Notes under the pieces: model-generated | What the model saw: only the letters and a program-made list of their open reading frames with translations | What the model was told of the DNA's origin: nothing | Database searches by the model: none | Assembly (NCBI RefSeq): GCF_013184745.1 | Contig: NZ_JAATVU010000012.1 | Location: 62,001-126,000, forward strand | Direction of reading: 5' to 3' | DNA length: 64,000 nucleotides | Source: Mangrovicoccus sp. HB161399 | GTDB lineage: Bacteria > Pseudomonadota > Alphaproteobacteria > Rhodobacterales > Rhodobacteraceae | Shown: positions 34,500-42,708 of the stretch, one piece after another | How the letters are laid out: every line of letters starts with the position of its first letter | How positions within the stretch are numbered: the stretch's first letter is position 1 | Program-made: the position numbers and the translations under genes

Positions 34500-36839
34500 G
34501 TGGAAAGCTCGGGAAGCGGTGTCGGCGCCTCGGTCAGGCGTCTCGAGGACGACCGGTATCTGGAGGGGCGCGGCCGCTACGTGGGCGATATCCGGATGCC
34601 GGGAATGCTGGAGGTCGCCTTCCTGCGCAGCCCCGTCGCCCATGCCGAGCTGCGCGGCGTCACGAAGCCCGCTGGCGCCGGGCACCAGGTGTTTGCCGCC
34701 GCAGATCTGGCGGGCGTTCAGGGCATCCGCGCCGATAGCGGCCTGCCCGGCTTCCGCAGCTCGATCCAGCCGGTGCTGGCCTGCGACCGCATCCGCCACG
34801 TCAACGAACCCATCGCCGCCTGCGTCGCCCAGACCCGCGCCCAGGCGGAGGATCTGGCCGACGCGACGCAGATTGCCTATGACGCGCTGCCTGCCGTCCA
34901 CGACATGCTGAAGGCGCGCGACGCCGATGCCCCGCTGCTGCATGCCGGCTGGGAGGAGAACGTCTTTCTCGAAAGCGGCTTCGAGGCCGGCTTCGACGCC
35001 GCCACCGAAGGTGCCCCGGTGAAGATCCGCCGCCAGTACCGCACCGCGCGGCAGTGCATGTCGCCGATGGAGGGCCGCGGCGTCGTCGCCTACATGGACG
35101 AGCAGGCCGACCAGCTCGTCGTCGTCACCTCCACGCAGATGCCGCATATCGTCCGCAACGGGCTCGCCGAATGCCTCGGGCTCGACCAGGGACGGATCCG
35201 CGTCATCGCCCCCGATGTCGGCGGCGGCTTCGGCTACAAGGGGATCCTGCTGGCCGAGGAGGTCGTGCTGGGCTGGCTTGCGCTGAACCTGCGCCGCCCG
35301 GTGCGCTGGATCGAGGACCGGCGCGAGCAGCTCGCCGGGAACGCCAATTGCCGCGAACACTGGTACGACATCACCGGCTATGCCTCGCCCGACGGCCGCC
35401 TGCTGGCGGTCGATTGCGAGGCCGTGGTCGATAGCGGCGCCTATTCCGCCTATCCCTTCTCCGCCTGCCTCGAGGCCGCGCAGGTCGCCTCGATCCTGCC
35501 CGGGCCATACAAGATGGACGGCTTCCGCTGCCGCACCTGGTCGGTGGCGACGAACAAGCCCGCGATCCTGCCGTACCGCGGCGTGGCGCGCACCGGCGTC
35601 TGCTTCGCGATGGAGCTGGTCATGGACGAGCTGGCGCGCGAGATCGGCATGGAGCCCGCCGAGTTCCGCCGCCGCAACCTGGTGACCGGCTCCGAGATGC
35701 CCTTCGTCAACATCACCAACAAGATCTTCGACTCCGGCGACTATGTCGAAGCGCTGGACCGCACGCTGGCCGATCTCGACCTGCCCGCCCTGCGCGCGCG
35801 CCAGGCTGCGGGCGAGCCGGACGGGCGGCTGATGGGCGTCGGCCTGTCGATCTTCTGCGAACAGGGCGCGCATGGCACCTCGGTCTATTCCGGCTGGGGC
35901 ATCCCGATGGTCCCGGGCTTCGAGCAGGCCACCGCGCGGATGACGCCGGATGGCGGGCTGGAGCTGCGCGTCGGCGTCCAGAGCCATGGCCAGAGCCTGG
36001 AAACCACGCTGGCGCAGATCGCCAACGAGGTGCTGGGGGTGGAGCCGCGCAAGGTTAAGCTGGTCCATGGCGACACCGCGCTGACGCCATATTCCACCGG
36101 CACTTGGGGCTCGCGCTGCATCGTCATGGCCGGGGGCGCGGTCGCCACCGCCTGCGAGGAGCTGGCGGAGCGCGTGAAGAAGATCGCCGGGACGCTGCTT
36201 CAGGCCGATCCGTCGGAGATCCTGCTTGGCGACGGCGAGGCGCGCGGACCCGGCGGGTCGGTGCCGCTCTCCGAGATCGGCAAGGTCTGGTACCACCGGC
36301 CGCAGGATCTGCCCGAGGGCGTCGATCCGGCCGGGCTGGAGGCGACGAAAGGCTACAAGACCGTGCGCGACACCGGCACCTTCTCCTATGCCTGCCATGC
36401 CGCGGTGGTGCTGGTCGACCCGGGCACGGGCGAAGTCGAAATCGAGAATTACCGCATCACCGAGGATGGCGGCGTCCTGGTGAACCCGATGGTCGTGGAC
36501 GGCCAGGTCTGGGGCGGCGCAGTGCAGGGGATCGGCACGGCGCTCTACGAGGAAATGCCCTATGACGGCGAGGGCCAGCCGCTTGCCACGACGCTGGCGG
36601 ACTACCTGCTGCCCGGCGCGGCGGAGGCGCCCTCCATCGCCATCGGCCATATGGAGACCCCCTCGCCGATCAGCCGCTTCGGCCAGAAGGGCATCGGCGA
36701 AAGCGGCGCCATCGGCCCGCCGGCAGCCATCGGCAACGCGGTGAACGATGCGCTGCGTCCCTTCGGCGCCGCCATCGCCCAGGTGCCGATCACGCCCGAA
36801 CGGGTGCTCGCTGCCCTTGCCATGGGAGCGCGCGCATGA
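34500..36839 (+). CDS. Molybdenum hydroxylase large (molybdopterin-binding) subunit, CoxL/XDH type
   Basis: A 779-residue Mo-binding subunit of the xanthine dehydrogenase superfamily. The GTG start has GAAGGA 8 nt ahead and begins ESSGSGVGASVRRLEDDRYL, the standard opening. Molybdopterin loops include APDVGGGFGYKG near 238 and GQKGIGESGAIGPPA, whose Glu734 is the catalytic base of the family. The loop at 358-366 is PYRGVARTG, like the AYRGAGR of form-II proteins and lacking the Cys of real CO dehydrogenase (AYxCSFR). It therefore probably hydroxylates an N-heterocycle or aldehyde at the cost of water, in the cytoplasm. First gene of a four-gene operon with the FAD subunit, Fe-S/CoxG fusion and marR. 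Confidence 0.93.
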   Translation: MESSGSGVGASVRRLEDDRYLEGRGRYVGDIRMPGMLEVAFLRSPVAHAELRGVTKPAGAGHQVFAAADLAGVQGIRADSGLPGFRSSIQPVLACDRIRHVNEPIAACVAQTRAQAEDLADATQIAYDALPAVHDMLKARDADAPLLHAGWEENVFLESGFEAGFDAATEGAPVKIRRQYRTARQCMSPMEGRGVVAYMDEQADQLVVVTSTQMPHIVRNGLAECLGLDQGRIRVIAPDVGGGFGYKGILLAEEVVLGWLALNLRRPVRWIEDRREQLAGNANCREHWYDITGYASPDGRLLAVDCEAVVDSGAYSAYPFSACLEAAQVASILPGPYKMDGFRCRTWSVATNKPAILPYRGVARTGVCFAMELVMDELAREIGMEPAEFRRRNLVTGSEMPFVNITNKIFDSGDYVEALDRTLADLDLPALRARQAAGEPDGRLMGVGLSIFCEQGAHGTSVYSGWGIPMVPGFEQATARMTPDGGLELRVGVQSHGQSLETTLAQIANEVLGVEPRKVKLVHGDTALTPYSTGTWGSRCIVMAGGAVATACEELAERVKKIAGTLLQADPSEILLGDGEARGPGGSVPLSEIGKVWYHRPQDLPEGVDPAGLEATKGYKTVRDTGTFSYACHAAVVLVDPGTGEVEIENYRITEDGGVLVNPMVVDGQVWGGAVQGIGTALYEEMPYDGEGQPLATTLADYLLPGAAEAPSIAIGHMETPSPISRFGQKGIGESGAIGPPAAIGNAVNDALRPFGAAIAQVPITPERVLAALAMGARA

Positions 36840-37651
36840 AGCCCGCCCCGTTCGACCTGATCCCCGCAAGGACGGCGGCCGAGGCCCTGCCGCACCTGAC
36901 AGGCCCGCGCGACGCCAAGCCGGTTGCCGGCAGCCAGTCGCTCGGCCCGATGCTGAACCTGCGCCTCGCCCGGCCGGAGCTTCTGGTCGATCTCTCCGCC
37001 TGCGCCGAACTGCGCGCCGTGACGCAGGAACCGGATGCGATCCTGTATGGCGCGGCCGTGACCCATGCCGAGTTCGAGGATGGCGCGGTGCCGGATGCGA
37101 CGCCCGGCTGGCTCGCGCCGATTGCCCGGCGCATCGCCTATCGTGCGGTGCGGAACCGCGGCACCATCGGCGGCTCGATCGCCCATGCCGATCCGGCGGC
37201 CGACTGGGTGGCGACGATGACCGGGATGGGCGCCTCCGTCCGCATCCTCGGGCCAAGGGGCGCACGCGAGCTGCCAATGGCGGCGTTCGTCACCGGCGCG
37301 CTCTCCACCGCGCTGGAGCCGGGCGAGATCGTCACCGCGATCCGCGTGCCGCGGCGCGGGCCGGACGCGCGCTGGTCCTACTGGAAGTTCTGCCGGAAGA
37401 CCGGGGAATTCGCCAAGGCCTCCGCCTGCGTCCTCGCCGACCCCGAAAGGGGCGAGTACCGCGTGCTGGCTGCCGCCATCGAACGCGCGCCTGTCGAGCT
37501 GCCCGATCCGGAAGGATTGATCGAGGGCCGCACCGATCCGCGCGCGGCGGTCGAGGCCGCCCTCCCCTTCCTCTCCCCCGAGCGCCGCGCGCTGCAGGCC
37601 ACCGCCACGATCCGCGCGCTCGCCGCCCTCAAGACCGGAGTCCCCGCATGA
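36836..37651 (+). CDS. Molybdenum hydroxylase FAD-binding (medium) subunit
   Basis: A 271-residue CoxM-type flavoprotein. The FAD-pyrophosphate loops are PVAGSQSLGPMLNLRLA near residue 30 and RNRGTIGGSIAHADPAAD near residue 105, the usual positions. It carries electrons from the iron-sulfur subunit to an acceptor. The start overlaps the large-subunit stop (ATGA), and its own end overlaps the next ATG, so the three subunits are translationally coupled. Length is normal for the family. The C-terminal domain begins around KFCRKTGEFAKASACVL. Confidence 0.94.
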   Translation: MKPAPFDLIPARTAAEALPHLTGPRDAKPVAGSQSLGPMLNLRLARPELLVDLSACAELRAVTQEPDAILYGAAVTHAEFEDGAVPDATPGWLAPIARRIAYRAVRNRGTIGGSIAHADPAADWVATMTGMGASVRILGPRGARELPMAAFVTGALSTALEPGEIVTAIRVPRRGPDARWSYWKFCRKTGEFAKASACVLADPERGEYRVLAAAIERAPVELPDPEGLIEGRTDPRAAVEAALPFLSPERRALQATATIRALAALKTGVPA

Positions 37652-38784
37652 CCGCCTTCACCGTCAACGGCCGGGAGGTCCGCTTCGAGGGCGAGGCGCG
37701 CACCCATCTGGCGGATTTCCTGCGCGAGGACATGGGGCTGACCGCCACGCATCTGGGCTGCGAGCACGGCGTCTGCGGCGCCTGCACGCTAGTCAAGGAC
37801 GGCAAGCCGGTGCGCAGCTGCATCACCTACGCAGCCGCCTGCGAGGGCGCCGAAATCCGGACGCTGGAGGATTTCCGCGACGACCCGCTGATGGCGCGGC
37901 TGCGCGCGGCCTTCAAGGAACATCACGGGCTGCAATGCGGCTTCTGCACGCCGGGCATGCTGGCCACCGGCTATGACATCGTCACCCGCCTGCCCGATGC
38001 CGACGAGGCGCGGATCCGCGAGGAGCTGTCGGGCAATCTGTGCCGCTGCACCGGGTACATGGGCATCGTCGCGGCGATCAGCGCGGTGCTGGCCGAAGGA
38101 CCGCACGAGCGCCCCGGATTGCCCGCCCGCGCGCCGCAGATCGGCGCCGCCGATTTCGGCCGCCCGGCCGCAGTGCCCCCCGTGGCCGCCTCCGCAAGCG
38201 CGCCCGCTGCGTCCCGGCCCGCCCCGCTGACGGATGGCGTCACCATTGCACGCGCAGCGCGGATCGGCCTGCCCGCCACCGATGTGTGGGCGGTGCTGTC
38301 GGATTTGAGGCAAGTCGCGGCCTGCCTGCCCGGCGCCTCGGTGGAACGGATCGAGGGCGAAGCCGTCGAGGGCGCCTTCGCCGCGCGCATCGGCCCGATG
38401 ACCGCGAAATTCCGCGGAACGGCCTTCGTCAGCTACGACGCGGCGGCAATGAGCGGTTCCGTCGCGGGCGCGGGCGGCGACCAGGGCTCGCGCTCCGCCG
38501 CGCAGGGCGAGATCGGCTTCTCCCTGGCACCGCAGGGCGAGGCGGCCTGCGAGCTGCGCTGCCGGATCGCCTACCGCCTGACCGGCCCGCTGGCCCAGGT
38601 CGGCCGCCCCGCCATCGTCGAGGGCATCGTCGACCGGATGCTGCAGGACTTCACGGCCAATGTCGGAGCCGCCGCCCGCGGCGAGGCCCCCGCGGAAACG
38701 GCGGCCCCCGGAATCGCGGGTTTGATCCTGGCGGCGCTGCGGAATATCTTCGCACGCAACGGAAAGCGCGGAGACCCCTCTTGA
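37648..38784 (+). CDS. Molybdenum hydroxylase 2Fe-2S subunit fused to a CoxG (SRPBCC) domain
   Basis: A 378-residue fusion. Residues 1-160 are a CoxS-type small subunit with both clusters: C38/C43/C46 plus C58 (GCEHGVCGACTLV...SC) and C97/C100/C132/C134 (QCGFCTPGM...NLCRCTGYMG). A Pro/Ala-rich linker (about 165-195) leads to residues 200-345, a CoxG/SRPBCC domain (IGLPATDVWAVLSDLRQVAA, then CLPGASVERIEGE), and the tail ends with a hydrophobic helix (IAGLILAALRNIFA). CoxG normally is a separate protein that anchors CO dehydrogenase to the membrane. Fusing it to the electron-transfer subunit would tie the whole enzyme to the membrane. It overlaps marR at its stop (TTGA). Confidence 0.92.
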   Translation: MTAFTVNGREVRFEGEARTHLADFLREDMGLTATHLGCEHGVCGACTLVKDGKPVRSCITYAAACEGAEIRTLEDFRDDPLMARLRAAFKEHHGLQCGFCTPGMLATGYDIVTRLPDADEARIREELSGNLCRCTGYMGIVAAISAVLAEGPHERPGLPARAPQIGAADFGRPAAVPPVAASASAPAASRPAPLTDGVTIARAARIGLPATDVWAVLSDLRQVAACLPGASVERIEGEAVEGAFAARIGPMTAKFRGTAFVSYDAAAMSGSVAGAGGDQGSRSAAQGEIGFSLAPQGEAACELRCRIAYRLTGPLAQVGRPAIVEGIVDRMLQDFTANVGAAARGEAPAETAAPGIAGLILAALRNIFARNGKRGDPS

Positions 38785-39317
38785 CCGAAGACATGCACGG
38801 ACTGCCCGAGGCGCCCGACGACGGCGGCGAGACCCCCGCCCTGATGCGCGCGGCCTGCGACAATGACTGGGCGGGCACCGGGCTGCGCGACCGCCCCGGC
38901 TTCCTGATCCGGCGGCTGCACCAGATCCATACCGCGCTGTTCATGCAGGAATGCGCCAGCGAAGGCCTGACCCCGGTGCAGTATTCCGTGCTGACCGCGC
39001 TCGGCCAGATGGGACCGTCCGAACAGATCGCGATTTCCCGCGCGGTCGGGCTCGACCGGACCAGCACGGCGGATGTCATGCAGCGGCTGGAAAAGCGCAA
39101 GATGATCCGGCGGCGGACCTCGCCCAAGGACCGCCGCTCCAAGATCGCGACGCTGACGGAGGTGGGCGAGAGCCTGCTGCAGCGGATCGACGAGGCGGCT
39201 TCGACGGCGCATACTAGGACGCTGGAACCGCTGGGTCCGGACGAGCGGCGCGAGCTCATGCAGGCGATGCGCAAGATCGTCGACGCCTTCCCCGACCTGG
39301 AGCGCAAGGCCTTCTGA
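38781..39317 (+). CDS. MarR-family transcriptional regulator
   Basis: A 178-residue MarR protein. The winged helix reads LTPVQYSVLTALGQMGPSEQ, then IAISRAVGLDRTSTADVMQRL with the wing RRRTSPKDRRSKIATLT. The TTG start at 38781 overlaps the preceding stop and has GGAG 7 nt upstream; an ATG at 38793 is an alternative (174 residues). MarR proteins repress their own operon and respond to aromatic or heterocyclic ligands. Its place as the last gene of the molybdenum hydroxylase operon suggests it senses the substrate of that enzyme. The dyad at 34435-34455 is the obvious candidate site; the matching sites at other promoters may be its regulon. Confidence 0.9.
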   Translation: MTEDMHGLPEAPDDGGETPALMRAACDNDWAGTGLRDRPGFLIRRLHQIHTALFMQECASEGLTPVQYSVLTALGQMGPSEQIAISRAVGLDRTSTADVMQRLEKRKMIRRRTSPKDRRSKIATLTEVGESLLQRIDEAASTAHTRTLEPLGPDERRELMQAMRKIVDAFPDLERKAF

Positions 39318-39319
39318 CA

Positions 39320-39341
39320 CGGCCGGGCGCAGGCCCGGCCG
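39320..39341. terminator. Bidirectional terminator-like hairpin
   Basis: A 9-bp perfect inverted repeat (CGGCCGGGC / GCCCGGCCG) with a 4-nt loop sits in the 30-bp gap between the convergent marR and livF genes. It can stop transcription from both sides. U-runs are weak. Confidence 0.65.
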
Positions 39342-39347
39342 CAAGGG

Positions 39348-40064
39348 TTACAGCCCCATATAGGCCTCGCGGATGCGGGCATCTCCCGCCAGCACGGCGG
39401 AGGGACCGGTCATGGTCACCCGCCCGGTCTCGATGACGAAGCCGTGGCTGGCCAGGTCCAGCGCGGTCAGCACGTCCTGCTCCACCAGCAGGATGCTCAG
39501 CCCGGTGCCGTTCACCTCCTTCAGCGCCTCTCCCAGCGTTTCGACCAGCCGCGGCGCCAGCCCGAGGCTGAGCTCGTCGATCATCAGGAGCCGCGGTGCC
39601 GACATGATGCCGCGGCCGATGGCGCACATCTGCTGCTCGCCGCCCGACATGGTGGTGGCGTCCTGTCCCGCGCGCTCGCGCAGGATCGGGAAGGTCTCCA
39701 TGACGAAGTCGAGGTCCCGCGCGACCTGCGCCTTGTCCTGCCGCAGATAGGCGCCGAGCAGGAGGTTGTCCTTCACCGACAGCCCCTTGAAAAGCCGCCG
39801 CCCCTCCGGCACATGCGCCACGCCCGCGCCGAGGATCGTGTCGGGGGCCGTGCCGCCTATCTCGTGCCCCTCGAGCCGGATCGAGCCGGATCTCGGCGCG
39901 ATCAGCCCCGAAATGGTGCGCAGGAGCGTCGTCTTCCCCGCGCCGTTCGAGCCGACGATGCAGGTGATGGCGCCCGCCTCGACCCGCAGCGACACGTCCC
40001 AGAGCACCTGCACGTCGCCATAGCCTGCCTCCAGCCCGTCGATTTCGAGGATCGTCTCAGGCAC
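39348..40064 (-). CDS. livF: Branched-chain-type ABC transporter ATPase, LivF family (second system)
   Basis: A 238-residue ATPase with Walker A GSNGAGKTTLLR, signature MSGGEQQMCAIGRG and Walker B LLMIDELSLGLAP, where the catalytic Glu is followed by Leu instead of the usual Pro. It is the second ATPase of the liv-type importer encoded at 39348-43911. It overlaps livG by 8 bp. It ends against the marR operon with a shared terminator hairpin. Substrate not assignable; proximity to the molybdenum hydroxylase suggests its substrate. Confidence 0.93.
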   Translation of the reverse strand: MPETILEIDGLEAGYGDVQVLWDVSLRVEAGAITCIVGSNGAGKTTLLRTISGLIAPRSGSIRLEGHEIGGTAPDTILGAGVAHVPEGRRLFKGLSVKDNLLLGAYLRQDKAQVARDLDFVMETFPILRERAGQDATTMSGGEQQMCAIGRGIMSAPRLLMIDELSLGLAPRLVETLGEALKEVNGTGLSILLVEQDVLTALDLASHGFVIETGRVTMTGPSAVLAGDARIREAYMGL

Positions 40065-40815
40065 CGGCCATCTCCTTCTGGAATCTCTCGGCGAATTTCG
40101 GCCCCAGATAGGCCTCGATCACCTTGCGGTCATGGACCATCTCCTGCGGCGGGCCCTCGGCGATCAGCTCGCCATGATGCAGGACCAGCACGCGCGAGGA
40201 CAGGCTGAGCACCACCTTCATCAGATGCTCGATGATCAGGATCGACACGCCGCGCGCCGCGATCCGGCGGATCAGGTCGAGCGCGCCGTCGATCTCGGTG
40301 GCGTTGAGCCCGGCATTCACCTCGTCGAGCAGGAGCACCTTGGGCGACATGGCGAGGCTCTTCGCCAGCTCCAGCCGCTTGCGGTTCGGCAGGGTCAGCG
40401 AGGCGGCAGGCGATTGCGCGACATGGCCGAGCCCGACGAAGTCGAGTTCCCGAGCGGCATGCTCATGGGCTTCGGCGAGGCTTTCGGGATGGCCGCCGAA
40501 CAGCGCCGAGGCCGCGACGTTCTCCAGCACCGTCATCTTCGGGAAGGGCTGCACGATCTGGAAGGTCCGCGCCAGCCCGCGCCGCGCCGCCTGGAAGGGC
40601 TTCTGCTTCGTGACGTCCCCGCCTTCGAACAGGACCTTCCCGGCGGTCGGCGTGTGGACCCCGGTGATGGCATTGACCAGCGTCGTCTTGCCCGCGCCGT
40701 TCGGCCCGATCAGGGCAACGATCTCGCCCTTCTCCAGCTTGAAGGACACGTCGTTCACCGCCTTGATGCCGCCGAAGGCGCGCGAGACGTTCTGCAATTC
40801 GAGGATCGCGGTCAT
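40057..40815 (-). CDS. livG: Branched-chain-type ABC transporter ATPase, LivG family (second system)
   Basis: A 252-residue ATPase. Walker A is GPNGAGKTTLVNAITG, the signature region LTLPNRKRLELAKSLA is degenerate as usual in LivG, and Walker B is VLLLDEVNAGLN. The DEV in place of DEP is a minor variant also seen in the family. The start is complementary to 40813-40815 (MTAILELQNVSRAF); the open frame upstream lies inside livM. It overlaps the livM stop by 4 bp and livF by 8 bp. Confidence 0.92.
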   Translation of the reverse strand: MTAILELQNVSRAFGGIKAVNDVSFKLEKGEIVALIGPNGAGKTTLVNAITGVHTPTAGKVLFEGGDVTKQKPFQAARRGLARTFQIVQPFPKMTVLENVAASALFGGHPESLAEAHEHAARELDFVGLGHVAQSPAASLTLPNRKRLELAKSLAMSPKVLLLDEVNAGLNATEIDGALDLIRRIAARGVSILIIEHLMKVVLSLSSRVLVLHHGELIAEGPPQEMVHDRKVIEAYLGPKFAERFQKEMAGA

Positions 40816-41780
40816 CCTGCCTTCCTTTCGGCAGCGTTGCGGCGCGGCCGGCGGTACAGGATCGCGCGCCAGTCGAGTTTCAGGATGCCGCCGGGCAGGA
40901 AGAAGATCAGCGCGACGACGATGGCGCCCATGATCGCGCGGTTCCATTCCAGGAAGTTGGCCCAGAACACCTCTTCGAGCAGGGTGAAAGCCACGGCGCC
41001 GACGACCGGGCCCAGCAGCGTGCCCGCCCCGCCCAGCATCGCCATCACCGGCACCTGCACCGTCATCACGATGTCGAAGCTGTCGGTCGGGTCGATATAG
41101 CCGACCCAGGAGGCATAGACCGCGCCGACCGCGCCCGGAAACACCGCAGACAGCACATAGGCCGCGATTTTGTAACGGGTGGTGTCGATGCCCACCATGT
41201 CGGCGGCATCCTCGTTCTGCTCGATGCAGCGCAGGCCGAAGCCCAGGCGGGACCGGTCGGTGATCACGTTGGCCAGGAAGGCCGCCGCGACGATGCCGAG
41301 CATGACATAGAGCACCAGCGCCGAGACTTCCGGCGGGCGGCCCTGCAGCAGCGGAACGTTCAGCCCGTTTCCGCCGCCCGTGACCTCGCCCCAGGACGAG
41401 ACGACCAGCCGCGAGATGTCGACGAGCGCGATCGAGCCGATGGCGAAGTAGTGGCCCTTGAGCCTCAGCACGATGGCGCCGAGAACGAAGGACACGCCGC
41501 CGACGAAAGCCGCCGCGGCAAGCCAGGCCAGCGCGGCCGGAACGCCCGAGCGCTGCGCCAGCGCGCCGACATAGCAGCCGATGCCGTAGAAGGCGGCGGT
41601 CGAGAAGGACGGGTAGCCGGTGAAGCCGCCAATGATGTTCCAGCTCAGCGCCAGCGCGGTGAACATGGCGATGGAGATGGCGATGCGCACCTCGTAATTG
41701 CCCAGCAGCACCGGCGTCAGCGCCAGCGCCGCCAGCCACAGCGCCATGGCGATGAGCGGCCAGGGAGATTTCTTGGCCAT
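40812..41780 (-). CDS. livM: Branched-chain-type ABC transporter permease, LivM family (second system)
   Basis: A 322-residue membrane protein with about nine helices and the LivM core (NIIGGFTGYPSFSTAAFYGI, KGHYFAIGSIALVDISRLV). The start is the ATG complementary to 41778-41780, which shares a base with the livH stop (TGATG); a GTG one codon earlier is possible. It forms the channel with the LivH-like protein. The conserved cytoplasmic loop reads RCIEQNEDAADMVGID. Confidence 0.92.
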   Translation of the reverse strand: MAKKSPWPLIAMALWLAALALTPVLLGNYEVRIAISIAMFTALALSWNIIGGFTGYPSFSTAAFYGIGCYVGALAQRSGVPAALAWLAAAAFVGGVSFVLGAIVLRLKGHYFAIGSIALVDISRLVVSSWGEVTGGGNGLNVPLLQGRPPEVSALVLYVMLGIVAAAFLANVITDRSRLGFGLRCIEQNEDAADMVGIDTTRYKIAAYVLSAVFPGAVGAVYASWVGYIDPTDSFDIVMTVQVPVMAMLGGAGTLLGPVVGAVAFTLLEEVFWANFLEWNRAIMGAIVVALIFFLPGGILKLDWRAILYRRPRRNAAERKAG

Positions 41781-42640
41781 CACTCGTATCCTTTCACGCC
41801 GACCAGGCCCTGCGGCCGCACGATCAGCAGCACCAGCATCAGCACGAAGCCGACGGTGATCGCGTTCTGCGGGCCGATCAGCACGCCGGCGAAGCTCTCG
41901 ATGATGCCGAGCGCGAGCCCGCCCACCAGCGCGCCCGAGACGCCGCCGAGCCCGCCGATCACGCAGATCACGAAGGCCTTGCCGAGGAACACGCCCGAGA
42001 GGTTGGTGGTGACCGGGAAGACCATGGCGAAAACCGATCCGGCGGCGCCCGCCATCAGCGCGGCGATGCCGAAGGTGACCGCATAGATGTGGTTGACCTT
42101 GATCCCCATCAGCGCCGCCGCCTCGCGGTCCATGCGCACCGCGACGATGGCGCGGCCGATGCGGGAGGTGCGGAGCACGACGAAAAGCAGCGCGGTCAGC
42201 AGCAGAGCCAGCCCCATGCCGATCAGCCGGTCCACGGGCATGGCGATGCCCCAGAAATCGAGCCGCCCGAAATCCATCGACACCCGGCGCGGCGTGGCGG
42301 TGAACCAGACCGTCATCAGGTTGTAGAGGATCATGTCCAGCCCGAAGGTCAGGGTCAGCGTGGTCAGCACCGGCGCCGAGACGACCTTGTTGATGAAGAG
42401 GTACTGAAGCCCGTAGCCCAGCCCGAACAGGATCGCCGCCACGAAGGGCAGGATCAGCACCGGGCTGACGCCGGTATAGGCCCAGGCGAAATAGGTCAGG
42501 TAGCCGCCGAGCACGATGAAGGAGCCGTGCAGCATGTTGATGACGTTCAGTACGCCCCAGACCAGCGAGAAGCCGATGGCGATGCAGGCATAGAGCGTGC
42601 CGAGCACCACTCCGTTCGCCAGTATCTGTGCGAGACCCAT
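41780..42640 (-). CDS. livH: Branched-chain-type ABC transporter permease, LivH family (second system)
   Basis: A 286-residue permease with about eight helices and the LivH opening LVWGVLNVINMLHGSF. It also has the loop VRMDREAAALMGIKVNHIY and ends LLIVRPQGLVGVKGYE, as LivH proteins do. It starts 68 bp after the binding-protein stop, with a strong hairpin in between. It completes the translocator with LivM. Confidence 0.92.
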   Translation of the reverse strand: MGLAQILANGVVLGTLYACIAIGFSLVWGVLNVINMLHGSFIVLGGYLTYFAWAYTGVSPVLILPFVAAILFGLGYGLQYLFINKVVSAPVLTTLTLTFGLDMILYNLMTVWFTATPRRVSMDFGRLDFWGIAMPVDRLIGMGLALLLTALLFVVLRTSRIGRAIVAVRMDREAAALMGIKVNHIYAVTFGIAALMAGAAGSVFAMVFPVTTNLSGVFLGKAFVICVIGGLGGVSGALVGGLALGIIESFAGVLIGPQNAITVGFVLMLVLLIVRPQGLVGVKGYE

Positions 42641-42661
42641 GAGGTTCTTTCCTTGCAGGAG

Positions 42662-42687
42662 CCCCGGCCGGTGGGAGCCGGCCGGGG
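42662..42687 (-). terminator. Stem-loop between binding-protein gene and livH (second system)
   Basis: A 10-bp perfect inverted repeat (CCCCGGCCGG / CCGGCCGGGG) with a 6-nt loop. It lies 21 bp after the binding-protein stop. As at 3753-3776 it likely lets the binding protein outnumber the membrane parts. Confidence 0.6.
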
Positions 42688-42708
42688 TGCGTCAGGTGCC
42701 GGTCGAGC

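Noticed and set aside
34500-38784. Aerobic CO dehydrogenase (coxMSL)
   Set aside because: The large subunit has PYRGVARTG where CO dehydrogenase has AYxCSFR with the Cu-binding Cys, and the gene order is L-M-S/G instead of M-S-L.
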